Origin: Serratia sp. M24T3
GTDB lineage: Bacteria > Pseudomonadota > Gammaproteobacteria > Enterobacterales > Enterobacteriaceae
Reading direction: 5' to 3'
Assembly: GCF_000257645.1 (NCBI RefSeq)
Contig: NZ_AJHJ01000010.1
Span: 97,790 to 161,789 of the forward strand
DNA: 64,000 nucleotides
Positions 10,498 to 23,463 of this stretch are shown piece by piece. The position numbers were made by a program, and so were the translations under genes. Below the pieces are notes generated by a model that was not told the origin of the DNA, made no database searches, and saw only the letters and a list, made by a program, of their open reading frames with translations. How positions within the stretch are numbered: the stretch's first letter is position 1; each line of letters starts with the position of its first letter.

Positions 10498-10794
10498 TTA
10501 ACGCGGTAAGATAATTTTGCGGTCTTCAGTAGAAGGGCGATACAGTACCAGCATATTGCCGATGACTTGCACGTTGACTGCTTTGGTTTCACGCACAATT
10601 GCGTCTGCAATCAACGTCTTGGTTTCACGCTCTTCGGCGGCAATTTTCACCTTGATGAGCTCATGATGTTGCAGCGCCTGTTCGATTTCGGCAAGCACGC
10701 CTTCGGTAAGGCCGTTATTACCTAACATGACTACCGGTTTTAACGGATGTGCCAAGCCTTTCAGGTACTGTTTTTGTTTATTGTTAAGATTCAT
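10498..10794 (-). CDS. yhbY: CRM-domain RNA-binding protein YhbY
   Basis: A 98-residue single-domain CRM protein that associates with pre-50S ribosomal particles in E. coli. The GxxG loop of the fold is visible in VMLGNNGLTEGVL, with the basic N-terminus LNNKQKQYLKGLAH. It is divergent from rlmE, another 50S assembly factor, with 183 bases between them, as in E. coli. Confidence 0.95.
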   Translation of the reverse strand: MNLNNKQKQYLKGLAHPLKPVVMLGNNGLTEGVLAEIEQALQHHELIKVKIAAEERETKTLIADAIVRETKAVNVQVIGNMLVLYRPSTEDRKIILPR

Positions 10795-10977
10795 CGTCTT
10801 TTTTTACTTAAGTTGGGATTGAAAACGGGGCATTCTACCGCCATCTCATCTATATCACCAACTCGGTGTGCATCCGAGTTAAGTGCGAAGACGACTTAGC
10901 CATAGACTAAACGACGCTAAGAGCTTGTTGTTAGGGCTCTACTCAGGGTAGTTTGAAAACTATATGGTTACTAAATA

Positions 10978-11607
10978 ATGTCTAATAAAAAGCGTTCTGC
11001 AAGTTCCAGTCGCTGGTTGCAGGAACACTTTAGCGATAAATATGTGATAGCAGCACAGAAAAAAGGGCTGCGCTCCCGTGCCTGGTTTAAACTTGATGAA
11101 ATACAGCAAGGCGACAAGCTGTTTAAACCGGGTATGACCGTGGTTGATTTAGGTGCTGCACCGGGCGGATGGTCACAGTACGTAGTGACGCAAATCGGCA
11201 ATAAAGGGCGTATCATCGCTTTGGACCTCCTGCCTATGGATCCCATCGTAGGTGTTGATTTCCTTCAGGGCGATTTTCGTGATGAGTTAGTTCTCAAAGC
11301 CCTGCTCGACAGAGTAGGAGAAAGCAAAGTTCAGGTGGTCATGTCCGATATGGCCCCGAATATGAGTGGTACTCCGGCAGTCGATATACCAAAATCGATG
11401 TATCTGGTTGAGTTAGCGCTGGATATGTGTCGAGATGTGCTGGCACCAGGCGGAAGTTTCCTGGTGAAGGTGTTCCAGGGAGATGGTTTTGATGAATACC
11501 TGCGGGAAATTCGCTCCCTGTTTACGAAGGTTAAGATTCGTAAGCCAGACGCTTCCCGAGCTCGTTCCCGAGAAGTGTACATCGTAGCGACAGGGCGAAA
11601 GTCGTAG
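10978..11607 (+). CDS. rlmE: 23S rRNA 2'-O-ribose methyltransferase RlmE (FtsJ/RrmJ)
   Basis: Methylates U2552 of 23S rRNA in the 50S subunit using S-adenosylmethionine. The 209 residues carry the SAM-binding motif [14 protein letters not shown] and the K-D-K-E catalytic set (Lys in RAWFKLDE, Asp in [10 protein letters not shown], Lys in LVKVFQG, Glu in SREVYIV). It lies 47 bases upstream of ftsH, forming the heat-shock rlmE-ftsH operon of enteric bacteria. Confidence 0.97.
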   Translation: MSNKKRSASSSRWLQEHFSDKYVIAAQKKGLRSRAWFKLDEIQQGDKLFKPGMTVVDLGAAPGGWSQYVVTQIGNKGRIIALDLLPMDPIVGVDFLQGDFRDELVLKALLDRVGESKVQVVMSDMAPNMSGTPAVDIPKSMYLVELALDMCRDVLAPGGSFLVKVFQGDGFDEYLREIRSLFTKVKIRKPDASRARSREVYIVATGRKS

Positions 11608-11654
11608 TACCCTAACGCTGTTTGTTAACACAGTTGTAATATGAGGTTAATCCC

Positions 11655-13610
11655 TTGAGTGACATGGCGAAGAACCTGATTCTCTGGTTAGTCATCGCGG
11701 TTGTATTGATGTCTGTATTTCAGAGCTTTGGGCCCAGCGAGTCTAATGGCCGTAGGGTAGATTATTCTACCTTCATGTCCGAATTGACCCAAGATCAGAT
11801 TCGTGAAGCACACATTAATGGACGTGAGATTGACGTTACCAAGAAAGACAGTAACAAATACACGACCTACATCCCTGTCAACGATCCTAAGTTGCTGGAT
11901 ACCCTGTTGACGAAGAATGTGAAAGTTGTTGGTGAGCCGCCTGAAGAGCCGAGCCTGCTGGCATCTATCTTTATTTCCTGGTTCCCGATGCTGTTGCTGA
12001 TAGGGGTCTGGATCTTCTTTATGAGGCAAATGCAGGGCGGCGGTGGCAAGGGTGCGATGTCCTTTGGCAAGAGCAAAGCCCGCATGCTGACGGAAGATCA
12101 AATCAAGACCACTTTTGCCGACGTTGCAGGTTGTGACGAAGCCAAGGAAGAGGTGAGCGAGCTGGTAGATTACCTTCGCGAGCCAAGCCGTTTCCAGAAA
12201 CTGGGCGGTAAAATTCCTAAAGGCGTGCTGATGGTGGGCCCGCCAGGTACCGGTAAAACCCTGCTGGCGAAAGCCATTGCCGGTGAAGCCAAGGTGCCAT
12301 TCTTTACCATTTCAGGTTCCGACTTCGTTGAAATGTTCGTAGGTGTTGGTGCATCTCGTGTGCGTGACATGTTCGAACAGGCCAAGAAAGCTGCACCGTG
12401 CATCATCTTTATTGATGAAATCGATGCGGTCGGTCGTCAGCGCGGTGCCGGTTTGGGCGGTGGTCACGATGAGCGTGAGCAAACCCTGAACCAGATGCTG
12501 GTTGAGATGGATGGCTTCGAAGGTAACGAAGGTATTATCGTTATCGCTGCAACTAACCGTCCAGACGTGCTTGACCCGGCGCTGCTGCGTCCAGGTCGTT
12601 TTGATCGTCAGGTTGTGGTTGGCTTGCCAGATGTCCGCGGTCGCGAGCAGATCCTGAAAGTCCACATGCGTCGCGTTCCACTGTCTCCAGATATTGATGC
12701 AGCGGTAATTGCACGCGGGACTCCAGGCTTCTCTGGTGCTGACCTTGCGAACCTGGTCAACGAAGCGGCGCTGTTCTCGGCACGTGGCAACAAGCGCGTG
12801 GTGTCGATGGTCGAGTTCGAAAAAGCCAAAGACAAAATCATGATGGGGGCAGAACGTCGCTCCATGGTGATGACCGAAGCGCAGAAAGAATCGACTGCGT
12901 ATCACGAAGCGGGTCATGCCATTATTGGCTGGTTACTGAAAGACAAGGGTCATGACCCGGTTCATAAAGTAACCATCATCCCTCGTGGTCGCGCATTGGG
13001 TGTGACGTTCTTCCTGCCGGAAGGCGACGCAATCAGCGCAAGCCGTGAAAAACTTGAAAGTCAGATCTCCACGCTTTACGGCGGTCGTTTGGCTGAAGAG
13101 ATTATCTACGGTGCAGGTAAAGTTTCTACCGGTGCGTCTAACGACATCAAAGTTGCTACCTCGATTGCCCGCAACATGGTCACTCAGTGGGGCTTCTCCG
13201 AGAAACTGGGTCCGCTTCTGTATGCAGAAGAAGAGGGCGAAGTGTTCCTGGGTCGTTCAGTGGCGAAAGCCAAGCACATGTCTGATGAAACTGCGCGTAT
13301 TATCGACCAGGAAGTTAAGTCGTTAATCGAAACCAACTACAAGCGTGCTCGTGAGATTCTGGATGCCAACATGGATATCCTGCATAGCATGACTAAAGCG
13401 CTGATGACGTACGAAACCATCGATGCCCCGCAGATCGACGATCTGATGACCCGCAAAGATGTCGTTCGTCCGCCAGCAGGGTGGGATGCTGCAACCAGCA
13501 CCGGTTCAGATGACAGTAACAACGGTACGCCTAAAGCGCCAACGCCAGTTGACGAGCCACGTACGCCTAACCCGGGCAATACGATGTGCGAGCAGTTCAG
13601 CGGCAAGTAA
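11655..13610 (+). CDS. ftsH: ATP-dependent zinc metalloprotease FtsH
   Basis: Membrane-anchored AAA+ protease that degrades LpxC, sigma-32 and damaged membrane proteins. Two membrane helices (about 7-25 and 100-122) frame a periplasmic domain; the AAA domain has Walker A GPPGTGKT (195-202), Walker [12 protein letters not shown] and the second region of homology; the zinc site HEAGH is near 417. With the TTG start the protein has 651 residues; an ATG three codons later (11664) begins the usual MAKNLILW and is an equally good choice. Just after HEAGH the loop reads [12 protein letters not shown], two residues longer than E. coli. The C-terminus ends [10 protein letters not shown]. Confidence 0.97.
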   Translation: MSDMAKNLILWLVIAVVLMSVFQSFGPSESNGRRVDYSTFMSELTQDQIREAHINGREIDVTKKDSNKYTTYIPVNDPKLLDTLLTKNVKVVGEPPEEPSLLASIFISWFPMLLLIGVWIFFMRQMQGGGGKGAMSFGKSKARMLTEDQIKTTFADVAGCDEAKEEVSELVDYLREPSRFQKLGGKIPKGVLMVGPPGTGKTLLAKAIAGEAKVPFFTISGSDFVEMFVGVGASRVRDMFEQAKKAAPCIIFIDEIDAVGRQRGAGLGGGHDEREQTLNQMLVEMDGFEGNEGIIVIAATNRPDVLDPALLRPGRFDRQVVVGLPDVRGREQILKVHMRRVPLSPDIDAAVIARGTPGFSGADLANLVNEAALFSARGNKRVVSMVEFEKAKDKIMMGAERRSMVMTEAQKESTAYHEAGHAIIGWLLKDKGHDPVHKVTIIPRGRALGVTFFLPEGDAISASREKLESQISTLYGGRLAEEIIYGAGKVSTGASNDIKVATSIARNMVTQWGFSEKLGPLLYAEEEGEVFLGRSVAKAKHMSDETARIIDQEVKSLIETNYKRAREILDANMDILHSMTKALMTYETIDAPQIDDLMTRKDVVRPPAGWDAATSTGSDDSNNGTPKAPTPVDEPRTPNPGNTMCEQFSGK

Positions 13611-13658
13611 GCAGCTGATGACAGCCTTTGCTTCGGCAGTCTGTACTGACTAAAATAA

Positions 13659-13686
13659 AACCCCGGCTTCGACCGGGGTTTTTTTA
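13659..13686 (+). terminator. Intrinsic terminator after ftsH
   Basis: CCCCGG pairs with CCGGGG around a short loop, followed by TTTTTTTT. Read-through to folP is likely partial. Confidence 0.9.
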
Positions 13687-13754
13687 TGCTGATCCGATAC
13701 AGTACAGCGAACAAAAAGCATTGCGTATTAGAACAAACTGACAGGAATATCACC

Positions 13755-14591
13755 ATGCAGCTCACCGCAAACGGCAGCACTCTGAATCTTGCTTTTCCTC
13801 AGGTTATGGGGATCCTCAACGTCACACCTGACTCCTTCTCTGACGGCGGACGCCATAACAGCCTCGAACTGGCGATTAAGCATGCCCATGAAATGGTCGA
13901 TGCTGGTGCTACCATTCTCGACATTGGTGGCGAGTCGACGCGTCCGGGTGCTGCCGAGGTCAGTGATGACGAAGAGTTATCGCGGGTAGTTCCGGTGGTA
14001 GAAGCGCTGGCAAAACGCTTTGACGTATGGCTGTCGGTCGATACTTCAAAGGCGTCGGTGATTCGCGAATCTGCCCATGCTGGCGCACATCTGATTAATG
14101 ATATCCGCTCGCTGCAAGAGCCGGGTGCGATGCAGGCAGCGGCTGCGAGCGGGCTTCCAGTTTGTCTGATGCACATGCAGGGCGATCCAAAAACAATGCA
14201 GCAATCGCCGCAATATGGCGATTTAGTGGCTGAAGTCGACCAGTATTTTGTGCAACATATTGCCCAGTGCATTGATGCCGGTATTGCGAAAGAGAAATTG
14301 TTGCTCGACCCGGGCTTCGGTTTCGGTAAGAATTTAAATCATAACTATGAGTTACTAGCCAGACTGGCTGAGTTTCATCATTTTGGTTTACCGCTACTCG
14401 TCGGAATGTCGAGAAAATCGATGATTGGCCAACTGTTGCACGTTTCTCCTGAACAACGCCTCGCAGGCAGTGTAGCCTGTGCCGTTATTGCCGCCATGCA
14501 GGGTGCACAAATTGTACGCGTGCATGACGTCAGGGAAACGGTGCAGGCCATGCGTATCGTCGAAGCAACACTTTCAGCTAAGAAGGGATGA
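13755..14591 (+). CDS. folP: Dihydropteroate synthase
   Basis: Condenses p-aminobenzoate with dihydropterin diphosphate in folate synthesis; it is the sulfonamide target. The start is the ATG at 13755 with AGGAA nine bases before it, giving 278 residues; an upstream in-frame ATG at 13686 lies inside the ftsH terminator and is rejected. Motifs: GILNVTPDSFSDGG, DIGGESTRPGA, DPGFGFGKN and VGMSRKSMIG. No changes known from sulfonamide resistance are evident by eye. It is followed nine bases later by glmM, as in E. coli. Confidence 0.97.
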   Translation: MQLTANGSTLNLAFPQVMGILNVTPDSFSDGGRHNSLELAIKHAHEMVDAGATILDIGGESTRPGAAEVSDDEELSRVVPVVEALAKRFDVWLSVDTSKASVIRESAHAGAHLINDIRSLQEPGAMQAAAASGLPVCLMHMQGDPKTMQQSPQYGDLVAEVDQYFVQHIAQCIDAGIAKEKLLLDPGFGFGKNLNHNYELLARLAEFHHFGLPLLVGMSRKSMIGQLLHVSPEQRLAGSVACAVIAAMQGAQIVRVHDVRETVQAMRIVEATLSAKKG

Positions 14592-14600
14592 AGAAAAATT

Positions 14601-15935
14601 ATGAGCAACCGTAAATACTTTGGTACAGACGGCATTCGTGGCAAGGTTGGCGATACCCCGATTACGCCTGATTTTGTACTGAAGCTCGGTTGGGCGGCAG
14701 GTAAAGTCCTGGCTCGCCACAGCTCAGGAAAAGTCATTATTGGCAAAGATACCCGTATTTCTGGCTATATGCTGGAGTCGGCGCTTGAGGCGGGTTTGGC
14801 GGCTGCCGGCCTTTCTGCTTCGTTTACAGGCCCTATGCCGACCCCGGCAATTGCCTATCTGACGCGTACCTTCCGCGCCGAGGCAGGTATCGTTATCTCC
14901 GCATCGCATAATCCATTTTACGATAACGGCATTAAGTTCTTCTCTACTGACGGCACCAAGCTGCCTGACCATGTAGAAGAAGCGATCGAAGCCGAGATGG
15001 AAAAACCGCTGACCTGCGTTGACTCGGCCGAATTGGGTAAAGCCAGCCGCATCGTCGATGCCGCGGGGCGTTACATCGAATTCTGTAAAGGCACTTTTCC
15101 TGCCGAACTTAGCCTTAGCAGCCTAAAAATTGTGGTCGACTGTGCCAACGGCGCAACTTACCACATCGCCCCAAGCGTAATGCGTGAGTTGGGGGCGAAG
15201 GTGATTGCCATCGGCTGTGAGCCCGACGGCATGAACATTAATGAAGGCTGTGGAGCGACCGATGTCACCCTCCTACAGCAACGCGTGCTTGAAGAAAAAG
15301 CCGATCTTGGCCTGGCATTTGACGGCGATGGCGACCGCATCATCATGGTCGACAATCAGGGAAACAAGGTCGATGGCGACCAAATTCTCTACATCATCGC
15401 TCGTGAGGCACTGCGCCAGGGGCAGCTACGCGGCGGCGTTGTCGGCACGCTAATGAGCAATATGGGGCTGGAACTGGCACTTAAACAGTTAGGTATTCCA
15501 TTTGCTCGTGCCAAAGTAGGTGACCGCTATGTGCTTGAGAAGCTGAAGGAAAAAGGCTGGCGCACTGGCGCAGAAAACTCCGGACACGTCATACTGCTCG
15601 ACAAAACCACCACCGGTGACGGCATTGTCGCTGGTTTGCAAGTGCTTACAGCAATGGTGCGTAACCACATGAGCCTGCATGACCTTTGTAGTGGTATGAA
15701 ACTGTTGCCGCAAATTCTGGTTAATGTGCGCTTCTCCGGCGAGGGCGATCCGTTGCAGGATGTCGAGGTGAAACGCATCACCGCCGAGGTAGAAAATCAG
15801 CTAGCAGGTAAGGGGCGTGTGCTGTTGCGTAAATCGGGCACCGAGCCGTTGATTCGCGTGATGGTAGAGGGCGAAGATGCTGCACTGGTAGAAAGCCTGG
15901 CTAATCGTATTGCCGAAGCGGTAAAAGCGGTTTAA
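14601..15935 (+). CDS. glmM: Phosphoglucosamine mutase
   Basis: Converts glucosamine-6-phosphate to glucosamine-1-phosphate for UDP-GlcNAc, peptidoglycan and LPS synthesis. The 444 residues show the active-site serine in [11 protein letters not shown] (Ser102), the metal-binding loop AFDGDGDRI and the C-terminal phosphate-binding [22 protein letters not shown] precedes the ATG, with folP nine bases upstream, so they are cotranscribed. Confidence 0.98.
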   Translation: MSNRKYFGTDGIRGKVGDTPITPDFVLKLGWAAGKVLARHSSGKVIIGKDTRISGYMLESALEAGLAAAGLSASFTGPMPTPAIAYLTRTFRAEAGIVISASHNPFYDNGIKFFSTDGTKLPDHVEEAIEAEMEKPLTCVDSAELGKASRIVDAAGRYIEFCKGTFPAELSLSSLKIVVDCANGATYHIAPSVMRELGAKVIAIGCEPDGMNINEGCGATDVTLLQQRVLEEKADLGLAFDGDGDRIIMVDNQGNKVDGDQILYIIAREALRQGQLRGGVVGTLMSNMGLELALKQLGIPFARAKVGDRYVLEKLKEKGWRTGAENSGHVILLDKTTTGDGIVAGLQVLTAMVRNHMSLHDLCSGMKLLPQILVNVRFSGEGDPLQDVEVKRITAEVENQLAGKGRVLLRKSGTEPLIRVMVEGEDAALVESLANRIAEAVKAV

Positions 15936-16097
15936 AACAGTTTAAATAAGTTAAGGGCGGCATGAAGTCCCATGTCGTCGAAGTTTTTTTCTTTACTTCA
16001 ATGGGAACCGTGTTGCTCAAGTTCTCGCCGGAAAAGGTGCTAAATAGCTGCTTTTGTCGCTTTTTTCCGCAATCGAACGCGAAGGTGAAAATTGCTC

Positions 16098-16126
16098 TTG
16101 CACGAGCATAACGGTTTGGTTAGTAT
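16098..16126 (+). promoter_or_regulatory. Sigma-70 promoter for secG
   Basis: TTGCAC (16098-16103), 17 bases, then TAGTAT (16121-16126), about 105 bases upstream of the secG start. The rest of the 296-base gap after glmM holds nothing else that I recognise. Confidence 0.6.
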
Positions 16127-16231
16127 TCACACCCGCTTCAGTAGGTCCTTGAAGACCTACGGCTAATCATAGTAAGAAGCTGGTGAGAAGCAATTAGCAC
16201 GCGGTGAACCCGCAAGGATACAGGTACAACT

Positions 16232-16567
16232 ATGTACGATGCTCTTCTGGTGATTTTCCTTATCGTGGCAATCGGCCTTGTCGGTCTGGTTATGCTGCAG
16301 CAAGGTAAAGGTGCAGATATGGGAGCCTCTTTCGGAGCAGGTGCATCAGGCACATTGTTCGGTTCGAGCGGTTCCGGTAACTTTATGACCCGCATGACGG
16401 CTATTTTGGCGGCGCTGTTCTTCGTCATTAGTTTGATTCTGGGGAACATGAGCACCAATAAAAGCCAAAAAGGCAGCGAGTGGGAAAACCTGAGTCAGCC
16501 AGCAAAAACTGAGCAGACAACTGCACCGGCCGCACCAACAGGCCCAAGCAGCGATATTCCTAAGTAA
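16232..16567 (+). CDS. secG: Protein translocase subunit SecG
   Basis: Small subunit of the SecYEG channel. The 111 residues have two membrane helices (about 2-22 and 52-74) joined by the glycine-rich cytosolic loop LQQGKGADMGASFGAG, and a Pro/Ala-rich tail. AAGGATACAGG precedes the ATG. It is followed by the tRNA-Leu gene, the same order as E. coli secG-leuU. Confidence 0.97.
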   Translation: MYDALLVIFLIVAIGLVGLVMLQQGKGADMGASFGAGASGTLFGSSGSGNFMTRMTAILAALFFVISLILGNMSTNKSQKGSEWENLSQPAKTEQTTAPAAPTGPSSDIPK

Positions 16568-16667
16568 GTTGCTGACCAGTAGTTGAAGTAGATTAGTAAG
16601 TTAGAAGCAAAGAGTTTTAAACAATTGCAATTACTCGGACAGTAAGCGCGATTGTGAAAAAAAGAGT

Positions 16668-16754
16668 GCCGAGGTGGTGGAATTGGTAGACACGCTACCT
16701 TGAGGTGGTAGTGCCCGAATGGGCTTACGGGTTCAAGTCCCGTCCTCGGTACCA
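16668..16754 (+). tRNA. leuU: tRNA-Leu (anticodon GAG)
   Basis: 87 bases with encoded CCA. The acceptor stem GCCGAGG pairs with CCTCGGT (one G-U at the first pair), there is a long variable arm as in class II tRNAs, the anticodon loop TTGAGGT reads GAG, and the T loop is GTTCAAGTC. Position after secG matches E. coli leuU. Confidence 0.97.
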
Positions 16755-16797
16755 ATCTTTTGATGACTTGCATTCTTGCGGTTATCAGCGTAGTATT

Positions 16798-16825
16798 TTG
16801 CGGCATCAAGTCGCGACAATATGTA
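16798..16825 (+). promoter_or_regulatory. Candidate promoter for metY
   Basis: TTGCGG (16798-16803), 16 bases, then TATGTA (16820-16825), ending about 20 bases before the tRNA. The -10 is weak, so the call is tentative. Confidence 0.4.
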
Positions 16826-16845
16826 CGCGTTACGTTGTTTTCGGA

Positions 16846-16922
<77 letters not shown>

Positions 16923-17052
16923 CTTTCCTCAAGTATTTGTTTTCAAATATACTGCTAGTATCTCCCTGGTGCTTACGAGTATCCATTTGAAAAAAATCCT
17001 TTTGAAAGTGCACCGAAGCCGCCATGCGGCAAATAGGGTCCAGTTGCATAAA

Positions 17053-17076
17053 GCCCCGATTTATCGGGGTTTTTTG
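17053..17076 (+). terminator. Intrinsic terminator between metY and rimP
   Basis: CCCCGA pairs with TCGGGG and is followed by TTTTTTG. It probably trims or attenuates transcription into the operon, since no separate strong promoter for rimP is evident. Confidence 0.85.
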
Positions 17077-17135
17077 TTATTTGGCAACAGAATCACTGGG
17101 CTATTAGGCCCTTTTTTTATGTCTTGGGGGTGGAC

Positions 17136-17588
17136 TTGTCCACATTAGAACAAAAATTAACAGAGATGATTTCAGCACCAGTCGAAGCATTAGGTTTCGA
17201 GCTGGTAGGTATTGAGTTCGTTCGAGCTCGCCAATCGACACTACGCATCTATATTGATAGTGAAGACGGGATCAACGTTGATGATTGTGCTGATGTCAGC
17301 CACCAGGTTAGCGCTGTACTCGAAGTAGAAGACCCGATTACCGTTGCATATAACCTGGAAGTTTCCTCCCCGGGCCTCGATCGCCCTATGTTCACCGCAG
17401 AACATTATCAACGTTTCATCGGTGATGAAGTCAGCGTGGTATTGCGTATGGCTATGCAGAACCGCCGCAAGTGGCAGGGAATAATCAAGGCTGTCGAAGG
17501 CGAAATGATCACGGTTACGGTGGATGGGAAAGACGAAGTGTTCGCACTGAGCAACATCCAGAAGGCGAACCTGGTACCCCACTTTTAA
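17136..17588 (+). CDS. rimP: Ribosome maturation factor RimP
   Basis: Needed for 30S subunit maturation. The TTG at 17136 gives 150 residues beginning with [11 protein letters not shown], the E. coli N-terminus and start codon type, with GGGGGTGG placed five bases upstream. A TTG four codons earlier is inside that ribosome site and is rejected. It ends NLVPHF, as in E. coli. nusA follows 21 bases downstream. Confidence 0.95.
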   Translation: MSTLEQKLTEMISAPVEALGFELVGIEFVRARQSTLRIYIDSEDGINVDDCADVSHQVSAVLEVEDPITVAYNLEVSSPGLDRPMFTAEHYQRFIGDEVSVVLRMAMQNRRKWQGIIKAVEGEMITVTVDGKDEVFALSNIQKANLVPHF

Positions 17589-17594
17589 AGTTAG

Positions 17595-19118
<1,524 letters not shown>

Positions 19119-19142
19119 TAAACTGTAGCAGGAAGGAACAGC

Positions 19143-21839
19143 ATGACAGATGTAACCGTAAAATCGCTGGCAGCGGAGATTCAAACTCCGGTCGATCGCC
19201 TGGTACAGCAATTTGCTGACGCAGGGATAGACAAGTCGGAAGCTGACTCTGTCACCCAGCATGAAAAAGAAACTTTGCTGGCGCATTTGAATGGTGGAAA
19301 TTCGAATGCGACAAACAAACTGACGTTACAACGCAAAACGCGTAGTACACTTAATGTTCCGAGCACCGGCGGGAAGAGTAAATCGGTGCAAATCGAGGTC
19401 CGCAAGAAACGCACTTATGTTAAACGTGATATGACCGAGGCAGAACTTGCCCAGGCCGAAGCGGAAGAGCAGGCAAAGCGTGAAGCGGAAGAACAGGCTC
19501 AGCGTGTAGCACAAGAGCAGGCGCAGCAAGCGGCCGCTCAGGAAAAAGCTAAACGTGAAGCCGCTGAGCAAGCCAAACGTGAGGCCGCTGATAAAGCTAA
19601 GCGTGACGCAGCGGAAAAAGATAAAGTGACGAATCAACATACCGACGAAGTAACCAAGCCAGCTCAGGCAGAAAAAGCACGCCGTGAAGCTGAAGCCGCA
19701 GAGCTTAAGCGCAAAGCGGAACAAGAAGCCCAGCGTAAAATTGAAGAGAACGCTAAACGCGTTGCTGAAGAAGCACGTAAAATGGCTGACTCAGGCGTTT
19801 GGACTGAAGCTCCTGCACCAAGCGAAGCCGAAACTGCGGACTATCATGTGACCACTTCACAGCACGCTCGTGCTGCAGAAGATGAGAACGATGCCAAAGT
19901 TGAAGGCGAGCGCCGCACCCGTACTCGTGGTGGCAAAGCGACTAAGCAGAAGAAAGGCAATAAACTGTCTGAATCCAAAGCCGATCGCGAAGAAGCCCGT
20001 GCAGTTGGTCGTGGTGGTAAAGGTAAGCGTAAGCCAAGCACCCTGCAACAGAGCTTCAACAAGCCTGTAGTAGCTGTTAACCGCGACGTTGTCGTTGGCG
20101 AAACCATTACCGTTGCCGAACTGGCAAATAAAATGGCAGTTAAAGGCTCTCAGGTCATCAAAACCATGATGAAACTGGGCGCTATGGCCACCATCAACCA
20201 GGTTATCGATCAGGAAACTGCTCAGCTGGTTGCTGAAGAAATGGGCCATAAAGTTATCCTGCGTCGTGAAAACGAGCTGGAAGAAGCGCTGATGAGCGAC
20301 CGTGATACCGGTGCTTCGGCTGCTGCCGAGCCTCGTGCGCCGGTCGTGACCATCATGGGCCACGTTGACCACGGTAAAACCTCTTTGCTCGACTACATTC
20401 GTTCAACGAAAGTAGCGGCTGGCGAAGCAGGTGGTATTACTCAGCACATCGGTGCTTATCATGTTGAAACCGAAAACGGCATGATCACCTTCCTCGATAC
20501 CCCGGGACACGCCGCGTTTACTTCAATGCGTGCTCGTGGTGCCAAAGCGACTGACATCGTTGTTTTGGTTGTTTCTGCGGACGATGGCGTGATGCCACAG
20601 ACCGTAGAAGCCGTTCAGCATGCGAAAGCTGCCGGCGTGCCAATCGTGGTTGCAGTGAACAAAATCGACAAGCCAGATGCTGACCCGGATCGCGTTAAAA
20701 CCGAGCTGTCTCAGTACAACGTTATGCCAGAAGAGTGGGGCGGTGAATCTCCGTTCATCCACGTTTCTGCCAAAGCGGGTACCGGTATCGACGATCTGCT
20801 TGAGTCCATCCTGCTGCAGGCTGAAGTTCTCGAACTGAAAGCTGTGCGCACTGGTATGGCAAGCGGTGTAGTTATCGAATCCTTCCTTGATAAAGGTCGT
20901 GGCCCAGTGGCTACCGTACTGGTTCAGGAAGGTACGCTGAACAAAGGTGACATTATCCTTTGTGGCTTCGAATACGGCCGTGTTCGTGCGATGCGTGACG
21001 AAATGGGTCTCGACATTACCTCTGCGGGTCCTTCTATCCCTGTCGAAGTTCTGGGTCTGTCCAGCGTTCCGGCTGCGGGTGACGAAGTTACCGTTGTACG
21101 TGACGAGAAGAAAGCCCGTGAAGTTGCGCTGTATCGTCAAGGCAAATTCCGCGAAGTTAAACTGGCTCGCCAGCAGAAATCTAAACTGGAGAACATGTTC
21201 GCGAACATGACCGAAGGTGAAGTTTCTGAACTGAACATCGTGTTGAAATCAGACGTACAGGGTTCTTGCGAAGCGATCTCCGATGCGCTGCAGAATCTGT
21301 CAACTGCTGAAGTTAAAGTCAAAATTGTGGGCATGGGCGTAGGTGGTATCACCGAAACCGACGCAACGCTGGCTGCTGCTTCTAACGCTATCATCCTTGG
21401 CTTTAACGTTCGTGCCGATGCTTCTGCTCGCCGCGTCGTTGAAAATGAAAGCCTGGATCTGCGTTACTACTCCGTAATCTATAACCTGATTGATGAAGTC
21501 AAACAGGCGATGAGCGGTATGTTGGCACCAGAGTACAAACAGCAAATCATTGGCCTGGCTGAAGTTCGTGACGTGTTCAAGTCACCGAAATTTGGCGCAA
21601 TCGCAGGCTGTATGGTTACTGAAGGTATGATCAAACGTAGTAACCCAATCCGCGTTCTGCGTGACAACGTGGTTATCTATGAAGGCGAGCTGGAATCCCT
21701 GCGCCGCTTCAAAGATGACGTTGCCGAAGTTCGTAACGGCATGGAATGTGGTATCGGCGTTAAAAACTACAACGACGTACGTCCTGGCGATGTGATCGAA
21801 GTCTTCGAAATCATCGAAATCAAACGTACTATCGCTTAA
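19143..21839 (+). CDS. infB: Translation initiation factor IF-2
   Basis: GTPase that delivers initiator tRNA to the 30S subunit. The 898 residues hold a long Ala/Glu/Lys/Arg-rich coiled N-terminal region (about 80-215, repeats of the AKREAAEQ type), then the G domain with GHVDHGKT (about 406), DTPGHAAF and NKID, and the C-terminal fMet-tRNA-binding domains. E. coli makes shorter forms from internal starts; equivalent internal starts were not settled here. AGGAAGGAAC precedes the ATG. The initiator tRNA gene heading the same operon ties the two in function. Confidence 0.98.
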   Translation: MTDVTVKSLAAEIQTPVDRLVQQFADAGIDKSEADSVTQHEKETLLAHLNGGNSNATNKLTLQRKTRSTLNVPSTGGKSKSVQIEVRKKRTYVKRDMTEAELAQAEAEEQAKREAEEQAQRVAQEQAQQAAAQEKAKREAAEQAKREAADKAKRDAAEKDKVTNQHTDEVTKPAQAEKARREAEAAELKRKAEQEAQRKIEENAKRVAEEARKMADSGVWTEAPAPSEAETADYHVTTSQHARAAEDENDAKVEGERRTRTRGGKATKQKKGNKLSESKADREEARAVGRGGKGKRKPSTLQQSFNKPVVAVNRDVVVGETITVAELANKMAVKGSQVIKTMMKLGAMATINQVIDQETAQLVAEEMGHKVILRRENELEEALMSDRDTGASAAAEPRAPVVTIMGHVDHGKTSLLDYIRSTKVAAGEAGGITQHIGAYHVETENGMITFLDTPGHAAFTSMRARGAKATDIVVLVVSADDGVMPQTVEAVQHAKAAGVPIVVAVNKIDKPDADPDRVKTELSQYNVMPEEWGGESPFIHVSAKAGTGIDDLLESILLQAEVLELKAVRTGMASGVVIESFLDKGRGPVATVLVQEGTLNKGDIILCGFEYGRVRAMRDEMGLDITSAGPSIPVEVLGLSSVPAAGDEVTVVRDEKKAREVALYRQGKFREVKLARQQKSKLENMFANMTEGEVSELNIVLKSDVQGSCEAISDALQNLSTAEVKVKIVGMGVGGITETDATLAAASNAIILGFNVRADASARRVVENESLDLRYYSVIYNLIDEVKQAMSGMLAPEYKQQIIGLAEVRDVFKSPKFGAIAGCMVTEGMIKRSNPIRVLRDNVVIYEGELESLRRFKDDVAEVRNGMECGIGVKNYNDVRPGDVIEVFEIIEIKRTIA

Positions 21840-21950
21840 CGTTTCGATCTAACCCGGATCGTCGGGTATACAGTCAGAACCATTGGGGGGCCTTGCGCCC
21901 CCTTATTTGTCTGATGCATGGTTGAAGTAAAAAGTTTGGAGTAAGAAATT

Positions 21951-22364
21951 ATGGCTAAAGAATTCAGCCGTACCCAGCGCGTCTCTCAAGAGATGCAAAA
22001 AGAAATCGCCATCATCCTGCAGCGTGAAATCAAAGATCCGCGCGTTGGCATGGCGACCGTTTCCGGTGTTGAAGTTTCTCGTGATCTGGCCTATGCCAAG
22101 GTTTTCGTGACTTTCCTGGACGTTCTGACCAGCGAGCCACAGGATCCTGACCGCGTTAAAAACGGTATCAAGGCCCTGCAAGATGCACAGGGTTTTATTC
22201 GTACCCTCATCGGTAAAGCAATGCGCCTGCGCGTTGTTCCTGAGTTGACCTTCGCCTACGACAACTCCCTGGTAGAAGGCATGCGTATGTCTAACCTGGT
22301 GACCAATGTTGTTAAGAACGATGCTGAACGTCGTTCCGCAGCAGGCGACGACGAGGAATCCTAA
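21951..22364 (+). CDS. rbfA: 30S ribosome-binding factor RbfA
   Basis: Late-stage 16S rRNA processing and cold-adaptation factor, 137 residues with the KH-type fold ([17 protein letters not shown], then [15 protein letters not shown]). The start has GGAGTAAGAAATT upstream. Its stop overlaps the truB start by one base (TAATG). A GC-rich hairpin with loop CTTG lies just upstream in the infB-rbfA gap, without a T tract. Confidence 0.97.
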   Translation: MAKEFSRTQRVSQEMQKEIAIILQREIKDPRVGMATVSGVEVSRDLAYAKVFVTFLDVLTSEPQDPDRVKNGIKALQDAQGFIRTLIGKAMRLRVVPELTFAYDNSLVEGMRMSNLVTNVVKNDAERRSAAGDDEES

Positions 22365-23308
22365 TGAGTCGTCCACGTCGCCGCGGTCGTGACATTCACG
22401 GCGTTCTGTTACTGGATAAATCACTGGGTCTGTCGTCCAATGATGCGTTGCAAAAGGTAAAACGCCTTTACAACGCCAATCGCGCGGGTCATACCGGTGC
22501 ATTGGACCCTCTAGCCACCGGCATGCTGCCGCTGTGCCTCGGGGAAGCGACCAAGTTTTCACGGTTTTTGCTCGACTCCGATAAACGTTACCGCGTGATT
22601 GCTCGCATGGGCCAGCGTACTGATACCTCTGATGCCGAAGGCCAGATCATTTCAGAGCGAGCAGTGACTTTTAACGCCGCCGAGCTTGATGCCGCGCTGG
22701 AAAGTTTTCGCGGAGAAACGCAGCAAATTCCTTCGATGTACTCCGCATTGAAATATCAGGGCCGTAAACTGTACGAGTACGCGCGTGAAGGAATAGAAGT
22801 TCCGCGTGAGTCGCGCAGCATTACCGTCTATGAACTACAGTTCATTCGCTGGGACGGCGAGGAAGTCGAGCTGGAGATCCACTGTTCTAAAGGCACCTAT
22901 ATTCGCACCATCGTTGATGACCTCGGTGAAAAGCTGGGTTGCGGTGCGCATGTGACTTTCCTGCGACGCCTGCAGGTCGCGACTTACCCGTTTGAACGCA
23001 TGGTGACCATGGATCAGCTTAACGCGTTGATTGCCGAGGCTGAAGAACAAGGTATCGAACCGCGCTTGCTGCTCGATCCGCTGTTATTGCCGATGGATAG
23101 TCCGTGTGAAGATTTTCCTGAAGTCAATTTGTTACCCGTTGTCGCTGGCTACGTTAAGCAGGGTCAACCGGTACAGGCTTCTGGCGCACCGCTTTCCGGT
23201 CTGGTTCGTATGACCGAAGGCGAAGAGCGTAAGTTCATTGGTGTAGGTGAAATCGATGATCAAGGCCGCGTTGCTCCTAAGCGCCTGGTTGTAGAGTACT
23301 CTGAGTAG
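22364..23308 (+). CDS. truB: tRNA pseudouridine-55 synthase
   Basis: Makes pseudouridine 55 in the T loop of all elongator tRNAs. The 314 residues contain the catalytic aspartate in [14 protein letters not shown] (Asp48), the [16 protein letters not shown] motif and a C-terminal PUA domain (about 250-310). It is translationally coupled to rbfA. Confidence 0.98.
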   Translation: MSRPRRRGRDIHGVLLLDKSLGLSSNDALQKVKRLYNANRAGHTGALDPLATGMLPLCLGEATKFSRFLLDSDKRYRVIARMGQRTDTSDAEGQIISERAVTFNAAELDAALESFRGETQQIPSMYSALKYQGRKLYEYAREGIEVPRESRSITVYELQFIRWDGEEVELEIHCSKGTYIRTIVDDLGEKLGCGAHVTFLRRLQVATYPFERMVTMDQLNALIAEAEEQGIEPRLLLDPLLLPMDSPCEDFPEVNLLPVVAGYVKQGQPVQASGAPLSGLVRMTEGEERKFIGVGEIDDQGRVAPKRLVVEYSE

Positions 23309-23357
23309 AACCCGTGTCGGAGATATCCGACTCGTAGTTAACACAGTGTTGCTCATG

Positions 23358-23386
23358 TTGCGATCGGGCATATCAAAGAGTAGAAT
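23358..23386 (+). promoter_or_regulatory. Sigma-70 promoter for rpsO
   Basis: TTGCGA (23358-23363), 17 bases, then TAGAAT (23381-23386), 78 bases before the rpsO start. Confidence 0.75.
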
Positions 23387-23463
23387 AGCGCAGCTTATGC
23401 ATGGGGTAGCTGAATTAGAGATCGGCGCCCGTTTAATTAATCTATAATATTTTGGAGTTCATT

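Noticed and set aside
13686..13754. Longer folP start
   Set aside because: The upstream ATG lies within the terminator T tract of ftsH and adds 23 residues not found in the family.
19400..19800. Repeat array in infB
   Set aside because: The repeated [12 protein letters not shown] codons are the normal Ala/Lys/Glu/Arg-rich coiled region of IF-2, not a mobile or CRISPR repeat.
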